From Henricia sp. BOLD:AAB3569 (taxonomy: Eukaryota; Echinodermata; Asteroidea; Spinulosida; Echinasteridae): a DNA stretch of 64,000 bases. Made by a program: the position numbers and the translations under genes. Below are positions 29,926-41,988 of this stretch, piece by piece; within the stretch, counting starts at the first letter, position 1; each line of letters begins with the position of its first letter. The notes below the pieces were generated by a model, which had not been told where the DNA came from, searched no databases, and was given only the letters and a program-made list of their open reading frames with translations. Location of the stretch: assembly GCA_037783545.1 (NCBI GenBank), contig JBBELK010000218.1, positions 1,240,001-1,304,000 of the forward strand, given 5' to 3'.

Positions 29926-30517
29926 CAGGCCTCCTGGCACCCGTGCATACTGTCCGCGGCGAGTAGGCTAGGGGTAAGTAGGCTACGGGGCGAGTTGGTC
30001 AGGAGGCGACATGGCAAGGAGCGAGTCAGTCAGGGGGCGAGATGGCAAGGGGCGATTAGGCCTATGTCACAAAACCCATATTTTCGGAAGCTATATGGGC
30101 CTAATTTGATTCTCAGCTGCAATCATATCCCTTGACTTGTAAATCAAATGTGTGGTATGTACTTTTTACTTCACTACCTTTTATTTCTTAGGCTCGGTTT
30201 CCCTTTGATGCAAAATGCTTCATATTCAAATTCATTTATATCGCGTATAAAGGCCGTTTGTTAACAATCTGCCCTGAACGAGCGGAAAGTACAATCCTCT
30301 AACAATTTCCCAACCAGTGGGTACCGTAATACAATTATTGAGTTCTTTATTGATTAGTTCCGAGAAGAAAAGGGATGCAAATCTGCTGGAAATTAAAATT
30401 TCCTATAACCGGCTTTAAAAACGGCAGACCAGGCTAAAATGATTCAGGCACACACAAATGGCATCCAACAACGGACAACAATCTGTATAGCAAGTTCTTC
30501 TTTCGTATATGATCCCT
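29926..30517. other. Spacer with short GC repeats
   Basis: 29940-30060 holds several copies of gggcgag / aggggcga words in short order (ggcgagtaggct, gggcgagttgg, gggcgagatgg). Remainder shows nothing. Confidence 0.4.
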
Positions 30518-30838
30518 TATAAAGGAGCGTGTCCGGGTCCCATTTGAAAGGCCCAGGGGTATTGAAATTTTGATATAATCATTTGTCATATTTTTCTCAT
30601 TACCATTCTGAACGTTCGCGCTCTTAAACCGTATATTTTAAAGAATATGTTTTGTAAACTAATTATATCCGTCCCATAGACAGTGCAGTCATGCAGTGAT
30701 TACACCAAACTGTATGCTTCCACATCCAAATTGGAGATTGCAAATTTCCTGTTTTCTTCCTATGGATTGAGGTATTTTATACGACTGTGAGGTTAAAACG
30801 AAATTTATTTTCTGGAAAATTCTGAACATCTCCTCAAA
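30518..30838 (+). mobile_element. Family E element
   Basis: Starts TTATAAAGGAGCGTGTCC (TTAA decayed to TTATAA) and ends ctgaacatctcct. Interior as at 23076. Confidence 0.65.
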
Positions 30839-30871
30839 TGAATCTTGTTTATGACATTAGCCGGCCAACGT

Positions 30872-31045
30872 CGTTGCCCTGTAGCCATATAGGAGGTTCT
30901 TCAGCACGGCCACGAAGTGCGAGAGAACAAGAAATTCTCAGGTTTTGTTTTTGTTTTTTTTAGAGGTGGGAGGAAAACCCCGCACGGAATCAATCATGTG
31001 CTGGGGAAAACCCACGAAATCAAGCAGAGACTGATAACCCAATGG
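30872..31045 (-). repeat. SINE family R
   Basis: Inverse of two blocks: cgttgccctgtagc…cacgaagtgcgagagaaca (as 8563-8705) and gaggtgggaggaaaaccccg…aaacccacgaaatcaag (as 5600-5660). It links the two block types into one family. Confidence 0.65.
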
Positions 31046-31318
31046 ACACACTGACAATTTGTCACTCCGATATCTATTTTTATACCGACCATACTGAAAA
31101 TTGCTTTAATTATAACATTTATGCCACTTCTCAGAATTTGTTTACCATGTGCACCAGGTGTACACTGTTTTATGGCTATTTCTGGTCACGTTTTTGAAAT
31201 TTTGGAACCTTGGATTTTGAAACACCCCAACCCCACATTGATAAATGCAGATATATCGCAAACAACATCTGCAGTTCAAAATCTGTACAGATATGATCAT
31301 TTCAAGTCACTTGAAAAT
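31046..31318. other. Spacer, nothing recognised
   Basis: No supportable exon; the open frame here runs on into the family A element. Confidence 0.4.
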
Positions 31319-31855
31319 TTAAAGGCAGTATACATGATTGGTATCTCGAAAATCAGAAATGTTTACAGATTTACGCCTTACTTACACAATATAAACATGA
31401 TGACCGTAGAAAACTTCCCCTGAAATGGTTTTGTCTAAATTGCTATAGTCTTTGGGAAATGAGTAAAACAATTAGTTTTCGTCTCTTGAGACGAAAATTC
31501 AATTCGCCCCAAAACCATTTCGCCCAAGTGCCATTTCGCGCCCAAGTGCCATTTCGCCCCCAAACCACTTCGCCCGAGTGCCATTGCGCCCCAAATTACT
31601 TCGTCCAAACACTACATTGCCCAAATGCTATCCCCAAAACCACTTCGTGCACAGGCCGTGGTTCAGGGCGAAATGGTTGAGGGCGAAGTGGTTTTAGGGG
31701 CGAAATGACTGCAAACCCTTTTTGGACTGTTTTCTCAAAAGTTAGATGAAGTACGGAGCTGGTTTTTGCTCAGGTTAGTTTTAATCATGCATATCTTCAA
31801 TCACACAGGGGGATAAAACTATTTGTAACAGTTTACCAATCATGTATATCTTTAA
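31319..31855 (+). mobile_element. Family A (CGAAATGG) element, copy 1
   Basis: TTAA at both edges; ends TTAAAGGCAGTATACATGAT and the inverse of TTAAAGATATACATGATTGG. The core has GTCTCTTGAGACGAAAATTC, then a direct run of CCAAAACCATTTCGCCCAAG-like units, then inverted units GGGCGAAATGGTT, which makes a large hairpin. Non-coding. Confidence 0.8.
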
Positions 31856-32243
31856 ACTCTGGATGACAGATATTTGGTGTTATTTTGAAAAGTCCGAAAC
31901 ACACCGCATCAGTAAACACAGCATATATCTCAAATAATTCATTTTCAAGCTGCTCCGCGCCATAGCGACCCTTAGCGGTAACATTAATCATCTTTTCCCA
32001 GAATTCCCGGCACTCTATCCTACGCAACGGCTCGTAGTGGCCGGTTACCGCGAGCAAAAGACGGCTTGGAAATTGGACATCAAGTGGTCATTTCATTTTA
32101 CCACGAGGAGCTGCGTTTCAATTTGAAGTGGAGCGGGTGGGAGGCAAAGGGATCAGAAAAACATACTCAGCCCGCATTCTCCTTGACCGCTAAATGTCTT
32201 CGATTCGAAGATTATTGATAAAGCCACTGCATGGTGGATGTAT
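31856..32243. other. Spacer, nothing recognised
   Basis: No gene or element boundaries supported. Confidence 0.4.
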
Positions 32244-32600
32244 TTAAGGCCTTAATACATCATTTGCAGTGATCCAACATTTTACATCTGTCGTGAGTTG
32301 ACAAGACAAACCCGACTAAAAGTGTCGATAGCAATGGTAACAAACACCACGTGATTTTTCCCATGTAAAATGGTATCTTTGTGGGAGAAGCTGCCAACTG
32401 AAAGTGCTTTTACAAAATGTCTGCAGACTTTTTTTATCATTTATTCAACACAAAAAAGAATACATGAATTTTCCAGATTTTTTGAAGTGTAACTGCATCT
32501 ATGTGGCTGAAATTTCTACAAGGCAGTTTATTAGCATTATTCTTTGGTAAGTTATGTAATGCTGTTGTTCCTATTTTTGAAAGTTTTCCAATCATGTAAT
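32244..32600 (+). mobile_element. Family C element
   Basis: Starts TTAAGGCCTTAATACATCAT; then gagttgacaagacaaaccc, caatggtaacaaacaccacg, gtgggagaagctgccaactg. The right end is decayed. Confidence 0.7.
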
Positions 32601-32698
32601 ATATCTTTAAGTATGCTCTGTTGTCCGTCTTGTATAGCCACAGGACCAGCCGAAATAGGACGGCGACACAGTATTTCGTTATTTTCTACTGAGCTGAC

Positions 32699-32840
32699 TT
32701 AAAGGCAGAGACTCGTCAACAATGCGCGCGCGCCAAATTCGTGCCACGAAATACGCAGCTCCATTCCTTTGCTATTAAGCTGCGTAATCCGTGGCACGAA
32801 TTTAGCGCGCGCGCAATTTTGACGAGCCTGTGCCTTTTAA
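32699..32840. mobile_element. Family B palindromic element, copy 1
   Basis: 142 bp, almost wholly palindromic: TTAAAGGCAGAGACTCGTCA … AATTCGTGCCACGAAATACG … and inverse, with TTAA at both edges. Can form a single long hairpin. Confidence 0.8.
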
Positions 32841-32928
32841 AGACAGGTTGGTGTTTATCACACATCCTTTATAACACGTTCGTAGCGATAACGCCGTTTT
32901 TCACGGTCTTCTAATTATGTAATCTGTT

Positions 32929-33076
32929 TTTAATGGAGCGTGACCAGATTTTTCAAAAAATATTTATTTCGTTCTAACCCAACAATCATATAAAATACCT
33001 CCCCAAAATACTATCCATAGGACGGGAAATTTGCAATCTCCAATTTGGATGTGAAAGCAAAAAGGTTGGTGTAACG
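32929..33076 (-). repeat. Family E element, partial, inverted
   Basis: tggagcgtgaccagattttt, atttcgttctaacccaacaa and ctccaatttggatgtgaaag are the inverse of the right part of 23076-23449. Confidence 0.65.
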
Positions 33077-34087
33077 TCGTTGTGTTGATTGATACTCTTT
33101 GGTTTTCCATTACGCCAATAATGCATTATTGACAAAAATCAATAATTGTCTAAAACATACAAAATAGCAGCGACCCCGACGCTGGCCCCACGTACGTGTA
33201 CCAGGACACATATAAAAGGCTATACATGTACACGCGTCTGTGTATACGAAAAGCTTCGTGTCATAGGCCTCTACACACAACTAGACCGGAGTATTTGAAT
33301 CTCGCCCCCGGCTCAACTTGAAACAAGACCACCGTCCCATATCATTACTCATTGCAAAAGACTGTGCGAGAGGACCAAATGAGACTGGATTGGAATCGAT
33401 TTCTGTATTCGATGCCGCACCTCCCCACGGGCTCGAGTTCCTGATGTAATTATGATCGTTTAATTCGCAACCCAAGTATCGAATATCTAGTATTTCTGTC
33501 GAGTCGGTTATTTCCCCGGGTATCGATTCTTTATCCACCAAGAAACACCTGACTATTGTGATATGGGTCTGTCTCATGGGTCTTACAGCCCCTTTTGGTG
33601 ATCGATGATAATATTTTCCTGTAAGTGGTTTTATGTTCTGTCAAAATAGAAGAAATATCTTTAACCAGTTCTGAGAAGATAATTTCAAACAAGTGTTGTC
33701 CCTTCCTTTAAGTTATCGACGAATTTAATTAAAAATGTTACTGATGTATTGCCCGGTGCATAAACCTTCATGAGAATCAGAGAATCTTGTTTTCAACGTC
33801 GGCAATACAATTAATTTTGGTGATAAACTCTGCAACTAATGAAACTATGTGCTGCGCCATATTTGAAATTTTGAAAGGGATGATGACGTCAACCATGCAA
33901 CGATTGCATGGATGACGTCAAGATTGATGCCTTGTTTCCCGACTGCCATACGCCGTGAAGTATGTAAAAATCTGCTGTGTCCTGACTCACGCCCTCTCAA
34001 GTCCGAGCGCCGAACTGCAAAAGATGGCGACTTACATGAAGCGTATACAGAGTTATAGGCAACCCTTTGCAAGTGTTGTTCCTTCCT
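33077..34087. other. Intergenic DNA with a dispersed repeat and two CRE-like sites
   Basis: 33686-33800 (acaagtgttgt, cgacgaattt, tgcccggtgcataaaccttc) matches 58800-58915. TGACGTCA-like sites occur at about 33885 and 33913 around an inverted cgattgcat pair. The minus-strand frame at 33281-33577 has no recognisable domain and I do not call it a gene. Confidence 0.4.
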
Positions 34088-34614
34088 TTAAAGGCAGTAT
34101 ACATCATTGGTAATCTCGAAAATTAGAAATGTTCACATATTTACGCCTAACTTACACAATATAAACATGATGACCGCGTAGAAAACTTCCCCTGAAATGG
34201 TTTTGTCTGAAGTGCTATAGTCTTTGAGAAATGAGTAAAACTATTAGTTTTCGTCTCATGAGACGAAAATTCAATTCGCCCCAAAACCATTTCGCCCAAG
34301 TGCCAGTTCGCCCTAAACCACTTCGCCCGAGTGCCATTTCGCCCCAAATTACTTCGTCAAAACACTACATCGTCCAAATGCCACTTCGCCCTAAAACCAC
34401 TTCGTGCACAAGCCGTGGTTCAGGGCGAAATGGTTCAGGGCGAAGTGGTTTTGGGGCGAAATTACTGCAAACCCTTTTTTGACTGTTTTCTCAAAAGTTA
34501 GACGAAGGACGGAGCTGGTTTTTGCTCAGGTTGGTTTTAATCATGCATATCTTTAATCACACAGGGGATTAAAACTATTTGTAACAGTTTACCAATCATG
34601 TATACTATCTTTAA
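34088..34614 (+). mobile_element. Family A element, copy 2
   Basis: Edges TTAA; very similar to 31319-31855, including GTCTCATGAGACGAAAATTC and the opposed CGAAATGG runs. Confidence 0.8.
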
Positions 34615-35030
34615 GTTATCCTCGCAAAACAGATTAAAGTTATTTCTTCTTATAAGAGAAAATAGAAGCATTTCCATGAAAATATTATCTTGCTTGCCAA
34701 AAGGGGCTCGACCTGCACCCGAGAAAGACCTATTTATAAATCTTTTACGGGGCAAAGAACCGTGGGGTGGATATCACTTATCCACCCCCAAAATCTGATA
34801 ACATTTTATCCATATACTCGGTGACGTCGATGCTAAAATGATTAAATCCTGGAGATATTTTAACTCGCACACAAGACAAAAATTATCTCCCACGCACGAG
34901 ATATTAAGCCTTGTGCACATTCGCAAAATGTGGTTGGATGACAAACATTGCAAGCGAATTGTGCGTAAACCTGTGAGGCCAGCCTCAGTCATATTTTGCA
35001 ATATTTATTCTGACATTAATTTACCACGAC
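34615..35030. other. Spacer between two inverted family A copies
   Basis: 416 bp of apparently unique DNA between opposite-facing family A elements (34088-34614 plus, 35031-35544 minus). No gene recognised. The pair forms an inverted repeat of about 520 bp per arm. Confidence 0.5.
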
Positions 35031-35544
35031 TTAAAGATAGTTAACATGATTGGTAAAATGTTACAAATAGTTTTATCCCCCTGTGTGATTGAAGGTATGC
35101 ATGATTAAAACCAGCTCCGTACTTCGTCTAACTTTTGAGAAAACAGTCAAAAAGGGTTTGCAGTCATTTCGCCCCAAAACCACTTCGCCCTGGACCATTT
35201 CGCCCTGAACCACGGCCTAGGCCTGTGCACGAAGTGGTTTTTTGGGCTAAGTGGCATTTTGGCGATGTTGTGTTTGGACGAAGTAATTTGGGGCGAAATG
35301 GCACTCGGGCGAAGTAGTTTGGGGCGAAATGGCACTTGGGCGAAATGGTTTTGGGGCAAATTGAATTTTCATCTCATGAGACGAAAACTAATTGTTTTAC
35401 TCATTTCTCAAAGACTACAGCACTTCAGACAAAACCATTTCAGGGGAAGTTTTCTACAGTAATCATGTTTATATTGTGTAAGTTAGGCGTAAATCTGTTA
35501 ACATTTCTGATTTTCGAGATACCAATCATGTATACTGCCTTTAA
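35031..35544 (-). mobile_element. Family A element, copy 3
   Basis: Inverse orientation of copy 2, with TTAA at both edges. Confidence 0.8.
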
Positions 35545-36024
35545 GCGAATTTGTTGAGATTGTCCAAAGTGGACAATTCGGCGCCACAACATTACATTCA
35601 AACACTTGAAACAAAACGAGAGCGCCCTCATCGACGAAAGTCTGCACTATTATGAGCGGCGCAAACGAATTTAGGCAAGATTACGAAACACCTGTCAATC
35701 AAGAGAAATTTGTCATCATCGAGTCATTTCTGCCCATCAGTTGGATTTCCTTAGGAATTAAAACTGGATAACAATAGGGTAACACACCAAATCCGGACCG
35801 GGGAAGCTAACTGATGACGCACAACGTACCCAAGTTTGCTCGAAAACTTATGGGTATTTCAATCGACACAACTTTCGAAAGCTAAATAACTTTAGCAACC
35901 CGAAAAGAAATGCTATCATTGATTCTTTCCGAGGACATTTTATATAATATATTTATTCTTACTCAATAAATGACCTTACGAAACTAACAAAATGCCGTTT
36001 GTCCTTGTATCACACACGCCGCGC
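35545..36024. other. Spacer, nothing recognised
   Basis: AT-rich; no supportable feature. Confidence 0.4.
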
Positions 36025-36362
36025 CCCTCACCCCTCCACACTCACCTCATGGCTCATGAGATTTTGATACCATATATCATGTCATATTTTCCCCATATTC
36101 TGAACTTTCGCGCTCCGAATCCGTATATTTTCAAAGATATCGTCAAAAAACCGCCGCTATCTATCCAGTTATTCCACGGAGGAAGATGGTTATACATACT
36201 AAAGCACTGCAGTGATTACACTAACAACCGTTTTGCTTCCACATCCAATTTAGAAGTTTTCTGTTTTCTTCCCATGGACAGTATTTTGGGGAGGTATTTT
36301 ATATGATTGTTAGGTTAGAATGAGATCCATTTTCAGGAAAAAATATGAACAAGCTCCTTTAA
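36025..36362 (+). mobile_element. Family E element, left end decayed
   Basis: gagattttgataccatatat, tttcgcgctccgaatccgta, ccatggacagtattttgggg and gaacaagctcctttaa. The left TTAA end is not preserved. Confidence 0.65.
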
Positions 36363-36599
36363 AACGGTAACTATGGTAACACTACTCAACTATGGTATAA
36401 CACTACTCACCCGCAAGTATGCACACCTGAAGACTGTCACTGGCCGTTTATTACGTTAGCTCATCGAGGCACAGCAGCAGTGATTATCTGATGTTCACAT
36501 GCAGGCTTCTCCATGCACGAGGCGTGGACTCTTCGTGCTGTATGGAAATAAGGAAGGAAAAGGTGTGTCAGCCATACCATGATACACCGGAGCAGCGTA

Positions 36600-36665
36600 C
36601 GGTGCAGTAACGTACTTCCTTTCACATGCGCACTTAGTATCAACTTGACCAGACCAATATTTTGT
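36600..36665. repeat. Family M fragment
   Basis: cgtacttcctttcacatgcg, cacttagtatcaacttgacc and ttgctatttggtgca match 44735-44810. Confidence 0.5.
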
Positions 36666-36689
36666 TGCTATTTGGTGCAACACGTTCGT

Positions 36690-36812
36690 ACGTACGCATG
36701 AAATGCCGATATTTTAGATCCCCCTCCCCCTGTACGCATGGCGTACGCAGTGGCTCCAGCCAACCCCCGCCCCCGCCCCCTCCCCCCGTACGCATACGCA
36801 TTCCATATCGGT
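36690..36812. repeat. GTACGCAT inverted region with C-rich core
   Basis: acgtacgcatgaaatgccga on the left and tacgcattccatatcggt on the right are roughly mirrored; between them lie ccccctccccctgtacgcat and a run of cccgcccccgccccctcccc, G-quadruplex-prone on the minus strand. Confidence 0.5.
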
Positions 36813-37227
36813 AAGCATTGGTAAATGGTTCAGTAGTGCTATACACTACTAGTACGATTCGACTTGCCGCCTCCAAAGTCTGAAATAAATGACAAAATGT
36901 ATAGATTTCTTTTGCATTTGTTTTGTTACTTAAAATGACACATTAATGATCAGTAACTGCAGATTTAATGGGAAAACCTAAATTGAGGAGTGAGAAAAAT
37001 GTGAGATGTGTGAGAAAAATGTGTGGCCTGTCTAATATGTTTTGTACATAAGGTCTGAAGCCATGGTCAACTTGTCCATCCTTTTCCGATTTACTAAAAG
37101 GAAGTTTTTGGTTTGCGTTGGCTTGGACATACGCATTGGCTTGGACCCCGAGTATTTTAAAATGATTTATGAAAATGGGGCATTTAGCATTGGTCCATAT
37201 GCTAGCACTCAGATTTACTTGGTTGCA
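36813..37227. other. Spacer, nothing recognised
   Basis: No supportable exon or repeat. Confidence 0.4.
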
Positions 37228-37283
37228 CCCTCAAGGAACAAAGAAACTGCCCCACGAAATGGCGGCTATTCGATACGGTCTAT
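37228..37283. repeat. CCGTATCGAATAGCC element, right half only
   Basis: ctcaaggaacaaagaaactg then ccccacgaaatggcggctat and tcgatacggtc. The left arm is absent. Confidence 0.7.
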
Positions 37284-37450
37284 GTAAACAAAATCGTTTA
37301 CAAACGATGTTTTCAAAAAGGTACCATTTTACACAGGAAAAATAATGTAGATTTTGTTATCGTTGCTATCAACACTTTTTAGTTTTTCTTGCCAACTCAC
37401 GAAGTAACATTTTGGGTCACTGCAATTGATGTATTGGTGTTTTCTTTTAT
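37284..37450 (-). repeat. Family C element, partial, inverted
   Basis: acaaaatcgtttacaaacga, ccattttacacaggaaaaat and gctatcaacactttttagtt are the inverse of family C interior. It directly abuts the preceding half element. Confidence 0.6.
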
Positions 37451-37861
37451 TTCACTGGTTGCACCGTTAATTTGTCTGTCGCATTTACATTTTCAACAGG
37501 TGTTATAACATCAACAAAATAATATATAGGATAAACTATAAAAATAATTGTATAGGATAAACAGAAAACAGTTATTTTGTTTAAAAAGTTAATGATACAC
37601 GAAGTATTTTGGACCTGGAGGCGTGTATCAGTCTTGCGAAATGAAAAGCTAATAATGCGCTGGGAAAACATAGGCCTTACTTGTTTACCGTGACAGCACC
37701 CATGCACGTGTGTGGTCGATCACGTTGCTGAAGACGATTTATGAAACGTGTGATCGTCAGCATGTTGTCGTTTTATTGAGATCATTAATCATAATTTGTC
37801 TCCGAGCTTCATGTAGTCACGTACGCCAGTCTTAAGAGTAGGGTGGCTACAGTATATTGGG
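37451..37861. other. Spacer, nothing recognised
   Basis: No gene or repeat boundary supported. Confidence 0.4.
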
Positions 37862-37990
37862 TGCGTTCGATTAGCGATCAGATTAGCGTAGACGGGGGAG
37901 GTCTCCAGAAAATGCAAAACGAATGTCATGGCGTTTCGCTTTGAATTCTGGGAAAACAGGTCAAAGGTTGTCGTCAGGTGGGTCTTAAAA
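37862..37990 (+). repeat. Family O repeat, copy 2
   Basis: gtctccagaaaatgcaaaac, gtttcgctttgaattctggg and aggtcaaaggttgtcgtcag are inverse to 26903-27030. Confidence 0.55.
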
Positions 37991-38180
37991 AGCTGTCGCT
38001 TGATTCACGACGGAAAATTGAGCCGGTGCCACGTGGAATAAGTTGTCTTGAAGGTATAACGTTAATCCTTTTTAATTCCCACAGACAAACTGATTTGAGG
38101 AAAATGTATGTCACAGTAAATCCCTTTTCCAACTGATTTTTGCCAGAAACCTGCGCCTGTTTTCGCACCCACGTCGCGAT

Positions 38181-38370
38181 TCCATATCATACAAATATTG
38201 ACTGCAATGAGGGGCATAGTTAAGCTTATAGGCCCAAGGTGATCTCGAAGCCATGACTATGCCCCGAGGCGGAAGCCAAGGGGCATAGTCGAGGCTTCGA
38301 GATCACCGAGGGCCTGTATAATCTTAACCATGACCCGAATAAAAAGCAGTCAATATTTGTTTCATATACC
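38181..38370. repeat. Long palindrome with ~85-bp imperfect arms
   Basis: From tccatatcatacaaatattg inward to atgactatgcccc, mirrored by ggggcatagtcgaggcttcg outward to caatatttgtttcatatacc. The loop is only about 15 bases. Likely a miniature inverted-repeat element; forms one long hairpin. Confidence 0.75.
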
Positions 38371-38926
38371 GAATGTGTAGATTTTTGTCATCTGAATGGT
38401 TAAAAATTACGTTAGACGTGAAAGGTTGTGGAAGCCGGTCTACGGCAGAAAGGTTGGTATTTACAGAAAAATATGTTATGTTTCCCGTTACATTTTTGTC
38501 AAGCCCAAATGAGGCAACTATTTCATTATTCATTATTTATTATTTTGTAGCATTTCATTATTTGCAAAATACCGGCTATTATTTTGATCAAAACTTAGCG
38601 CGCTCCATACCCTCTGATAGTGTGTTAAAACACAACCCTGATCAACTTATACACAAATTTGTATTTATTAAAATATCTTTCACCATTTCTCAGGTATTTA
38701 TGACAAATTTATTTAAGGATCAAGATATATTTAAATAACAAAACACATTTATATCAATCCACACATTTCAAATGGGAATTGCACCCATGCTTTTCTACTC
38801 CTTCCCGTATCTTCACTTACACGAACATTTTTATTTGTCTCACATCATACAACCTTCTCCAAAACATGACAGAAAACGATGCGATTCTACGCGTCGACGG
38901 TACCTAAAAAGTTAGCCGCAGTCAAC
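38371..38926. other. Spacer, nothing recognised
   Basis: AT-rich; the plus-strand open frame at 38373-38738 has no recognisable domain. Confidence 0.4.
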
Positions 38927-39066
38927 TTAAAGGCACAGGCTCGTCAGCAATGCACGCGCGCCAATTTCGTGTCACGAAATACGCAGCTCCATGCCTTTGC
39001 TATGGAGGTGCGTATTTCGAGGCACGAATTTGGTGCGCGTGCATTGCTGACGAGCCTTGCCTTTAA
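38927..39066. mobile_element. Family B palindromic element, copy 2
   Basis: TTAAAGGCACAGGCTCGTCA … AATGCACGCGCGCC … and inverse; TTAA at both edges, 140 bp. Confidence 0.85.
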
Positions 39067-40439
39067 GTGTCCAAGTACGTACGATGGCCCATTTGTGGTC
39101 CGCGCGCGCGCGCCGCTCGCCGCTCGCTAACGATAAATACAATCGCCCATTTGTAGTTTGTGTGTTAGTTCTAGGCTAGCACTCACAGCTACAAACCACG
39201 GATTTAATAACTACGATGGAGCGGACGGTCCCTATGTGTTTGTACATCAGCGCGCCGGACTTGCGCGTGTACGGTTTTGCACACCGGGTACATGCATCAC
39301 AAAAATGGCAGCGCAATGTCTTCTCCAGGAATTTATTGTAAATCACTGTTACAAACGTTCACGTACCGCCGGCCAGCCGCGCCGATACTCTGCTTCTGGG
39401 GTATTTTGTTTATGATGGAGAAAGACAATTACGTTAACATTTTTTTGGAGCACCACGCCCAAAAGAAAATAACAACATACTGATGTCCCGTAAATAAAAT
39501 GTGAAATTCGAGCGCCGCTTTTAAAAATCCAACAAAAATGGCAGGAGAAAAAAAAATTAAAACTTGATAATTTGGGGGAAAATACAAAATAATGAATTGT
39601 TTAAGGATTTTGGCATCTCAAACGCGGCCGAAAAATCCAAACGCGGGCGGTTATACGGAAAACATAACATCGAGTTTCATTAGCCTTACACGTGATCAAA
39701 TTACCCTTCCAACACTCGTAAATGACGAGTGACGCTAAATAAATGACAAACAAAGAGCGCTTTACAACCAACGGCAGCTGGCAAAATGTTTATTGTTCAG
39801 CTCCGAACGATTATTGAATTCCGTGCACACACGGTGAAAAGAAGAAAAACAACAAACCGATGTCCCATAAATAAAACGCAGTAAGTCAGGATATGGAATG
39901 TCCGATCTGTACAGAGAAAAGAAGTGTAGTGTGAGTTGGGACCACGCCAGGCGCGATAGGGAATCATTGGCAACAGTCGCTTAGCAACGTGCTTGCAGTT
40001 TTATTTGGCGCCAACGAATTACCCGACCATGGATGGATGGGTAGTGTCGAAGGACGTGCACTGTACTCAATAAAAAGCACCGCTGACAGAGGAAATGAGG
40101 CGAACAAAACGATAAATACAGCTTTGGTTTTTCTTTCTTTTTTTAACCAAAGTGGGTGATCGTGTTTAATTGCTGGTCAATGATTGATTACCTGTCGAGA
40201 TCCTTAAAACAAGTGGATGCGAGCAACTATAGATTGATCAAATTGTAACATGACGTGATACAGGCTTGGCTATCAAACAGTGTCACCAAATTTGATTGCT
40301 TATCAAACATAACCTTGGCTAATTCAGTGCAAACACTACAGGCGCCTTATATAGCTAATGTCTTCTTTCAGATGGCCATTTCATGGTTTTTAGGTTTTAA
40401 TCAATAATTATTAAACTTTTTTTAAAATGGAACAAATGT
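39067..40439. other. Intergenic DNA with a GC-rich patch
   Basis: 39090-39130 has (CG)n runs; the rest to 40440 shows no supportable exon or element. 39400-39900 has two similar words (aaaagaaaataacaacatac / gaagaaaaacaacaaaccga) before 'tgatgtcccgtaaataaaa' and 'cgatgtcccataaataaaa', a possible short dispersed repeat pair. Confidence 0.4.
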
Positions 40440-40636
40440 TTTTGTGTTGAATGAATGGTAAAACAAAAATCGTTTGCAAACAATTGGCAATTTTTCCCAC
40501 AAAGGTACGATTTTACACGGGAAAAAAATCATGTGTGGTTTGTTACCATTGGTGTCAACAATTTTAATAGGTTTTTTTTTTCAATTTGTGAAGTAACATT
40601 TTGGGTAGAACTGCAAATGAAGTACTGGGGCTTTAA
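40440..40636 (-). mobile_element. Family C element, partial, inverted
   Basis: acaattggcaatttttccca, gattttacacgggaaaaaaa, gtaacattttgggtagaact and the terminal actggggctttaa. Confidence 0.65.
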
Positions 40637-41351
40637 AAATAATATGTGGTTTGCTTTTCGGTAAAAGTCAACTACTGGACAAAACATTTCGATACCGTAA
40701 GTGAAACTTGGTTGTTGCAATGTATACAAAGAAAAATAGCTGAAAACTGCACCTGCTTATGACATTATTGCAAATACGAGATCTGATCTAACGAGATATG
40801 CTGGAATGATTGTGAACTAAGTCCAATTCTTTTTAATAGGCCTATACATGTATCTAAGGAAGGTAAATAAGGAATTGCCGTTAATTTGGAATGTCGAATA
40901 AAAAGTTTCGGTCCAGGAACATAACTGAACATTTAAATGCGGGAGGTGAACTTTGAACTTCCAGCAGCAAAATATGAATTTAATTTTCTTCCTCTTCCTC
41001 ACAAAAGTACAAATCGTGTAACCCATCTAATTATTTTTAAAGACGAATGAATTAATACCCCAACATTCAACAAACTAAGTGAAGTTTGGGTCAAATTATG
41101 ACCCATGACACGAAAATATATGCGCGATCTTGGCTAAAGGTGTGACATAATATGGCAGCGTGTAACGTATACCAGAATACACCTTGACGAGTGCTGTTAA
41201 ACCTTTCTAGTTGACCGTGCACGTGTGGATAAAACGTTTGGCGCATCGCTAGGAAAACGACGCGCATTATAGTAAAACAAATGCATTTTACTCAGTGAGA
41301 ACCGCGGCCATGCTAGTAATGTTTTTATAAAGTAGGGTTTTTCATTATGAT
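40637..41351. other. Spacer, nothing recognised
   Basis: No supportable exon or element. Confidence 0.4.
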
Positions 41352-41988
41352 TTCAGGAGCGTGTCCAGATCACGTTTCTGAGCCGAGATTTTGATGCCAT
41401 ATCATCTGTCATATTTTTCTCATCACCATTCTGAAATTTCGCGCTCGTAATCCACATATTTGTACTTTGGTCTATATTAACCACTTTGGTTTATTATCAA
41501 AAGATGTCTTTGCATGAAACTGAATTGCAACATCCTTTACAATATTATACAATTCTCATAATAATAATGCATGTACATGTACATTAAATTACGTCAACAA
41601 TCTACACCGTATAAATCAAAACAATTGCGCATACTACAATCACAAAGGCACAGTTCACTTTTTTAAACAAAATGTGAAAAAAAGTAGGTTTAGACAGACT
41701 GCCGTCCCTCCTCAGAGGATAGCAAAGTAAAGATTTCAAGAATTAAGATAATGCATGGGCTTTTTAAAACCTATTTGTTTTACATTTCCAAGGATGTTTT
41801 GTAAACTAATTTATCCGGTTACGTAAAACAGTGCAGTGATTACACCAACACTTTTCTTCCCCGTCCAAATTAGAGATTGCAAATTTCCTGTTTCCTCCCC
41901 ATGGATAGCAATTTAGATAAGCATTTTATATGTTTGTTGGATTAGAACGAAATTCATTTTCTGGAAAAATCTGAACAAGCTCCTTTAA
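41352..41988 (+). mobile_element. Family E element split by unrelated DNA
   Basis: Left part (caggagcgtgtccagatcac to tcgtaatccacatatttg, ~41355-41462) and right part (ccaaggatgttttgtaaact to aagctcctttaa, ~41790-41988) are continuous in other copies. About 330 bp of other AT-rich DNA separates them, presumably an insertion; no ends were resolved. Confidence 0.65.

Noticed and set aside
29690-30135. Pro/Gly-rich frames on both strands
   Set aside because: Driven by the homopolymer tracts of the family L element.
33281-33577. 98-codon minus-strand frame as an exon
   Set aside because: No splice sites, domain or compositional shift; a B-box-like word at its end suggests repeat-derived DNA.
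35813-35855. Second hammerhead-like core (CTGATGA ... CGAAAAC)
   Set aside because: No stable stem II or stem I can be drawn and the GAAA spacing is wrong.
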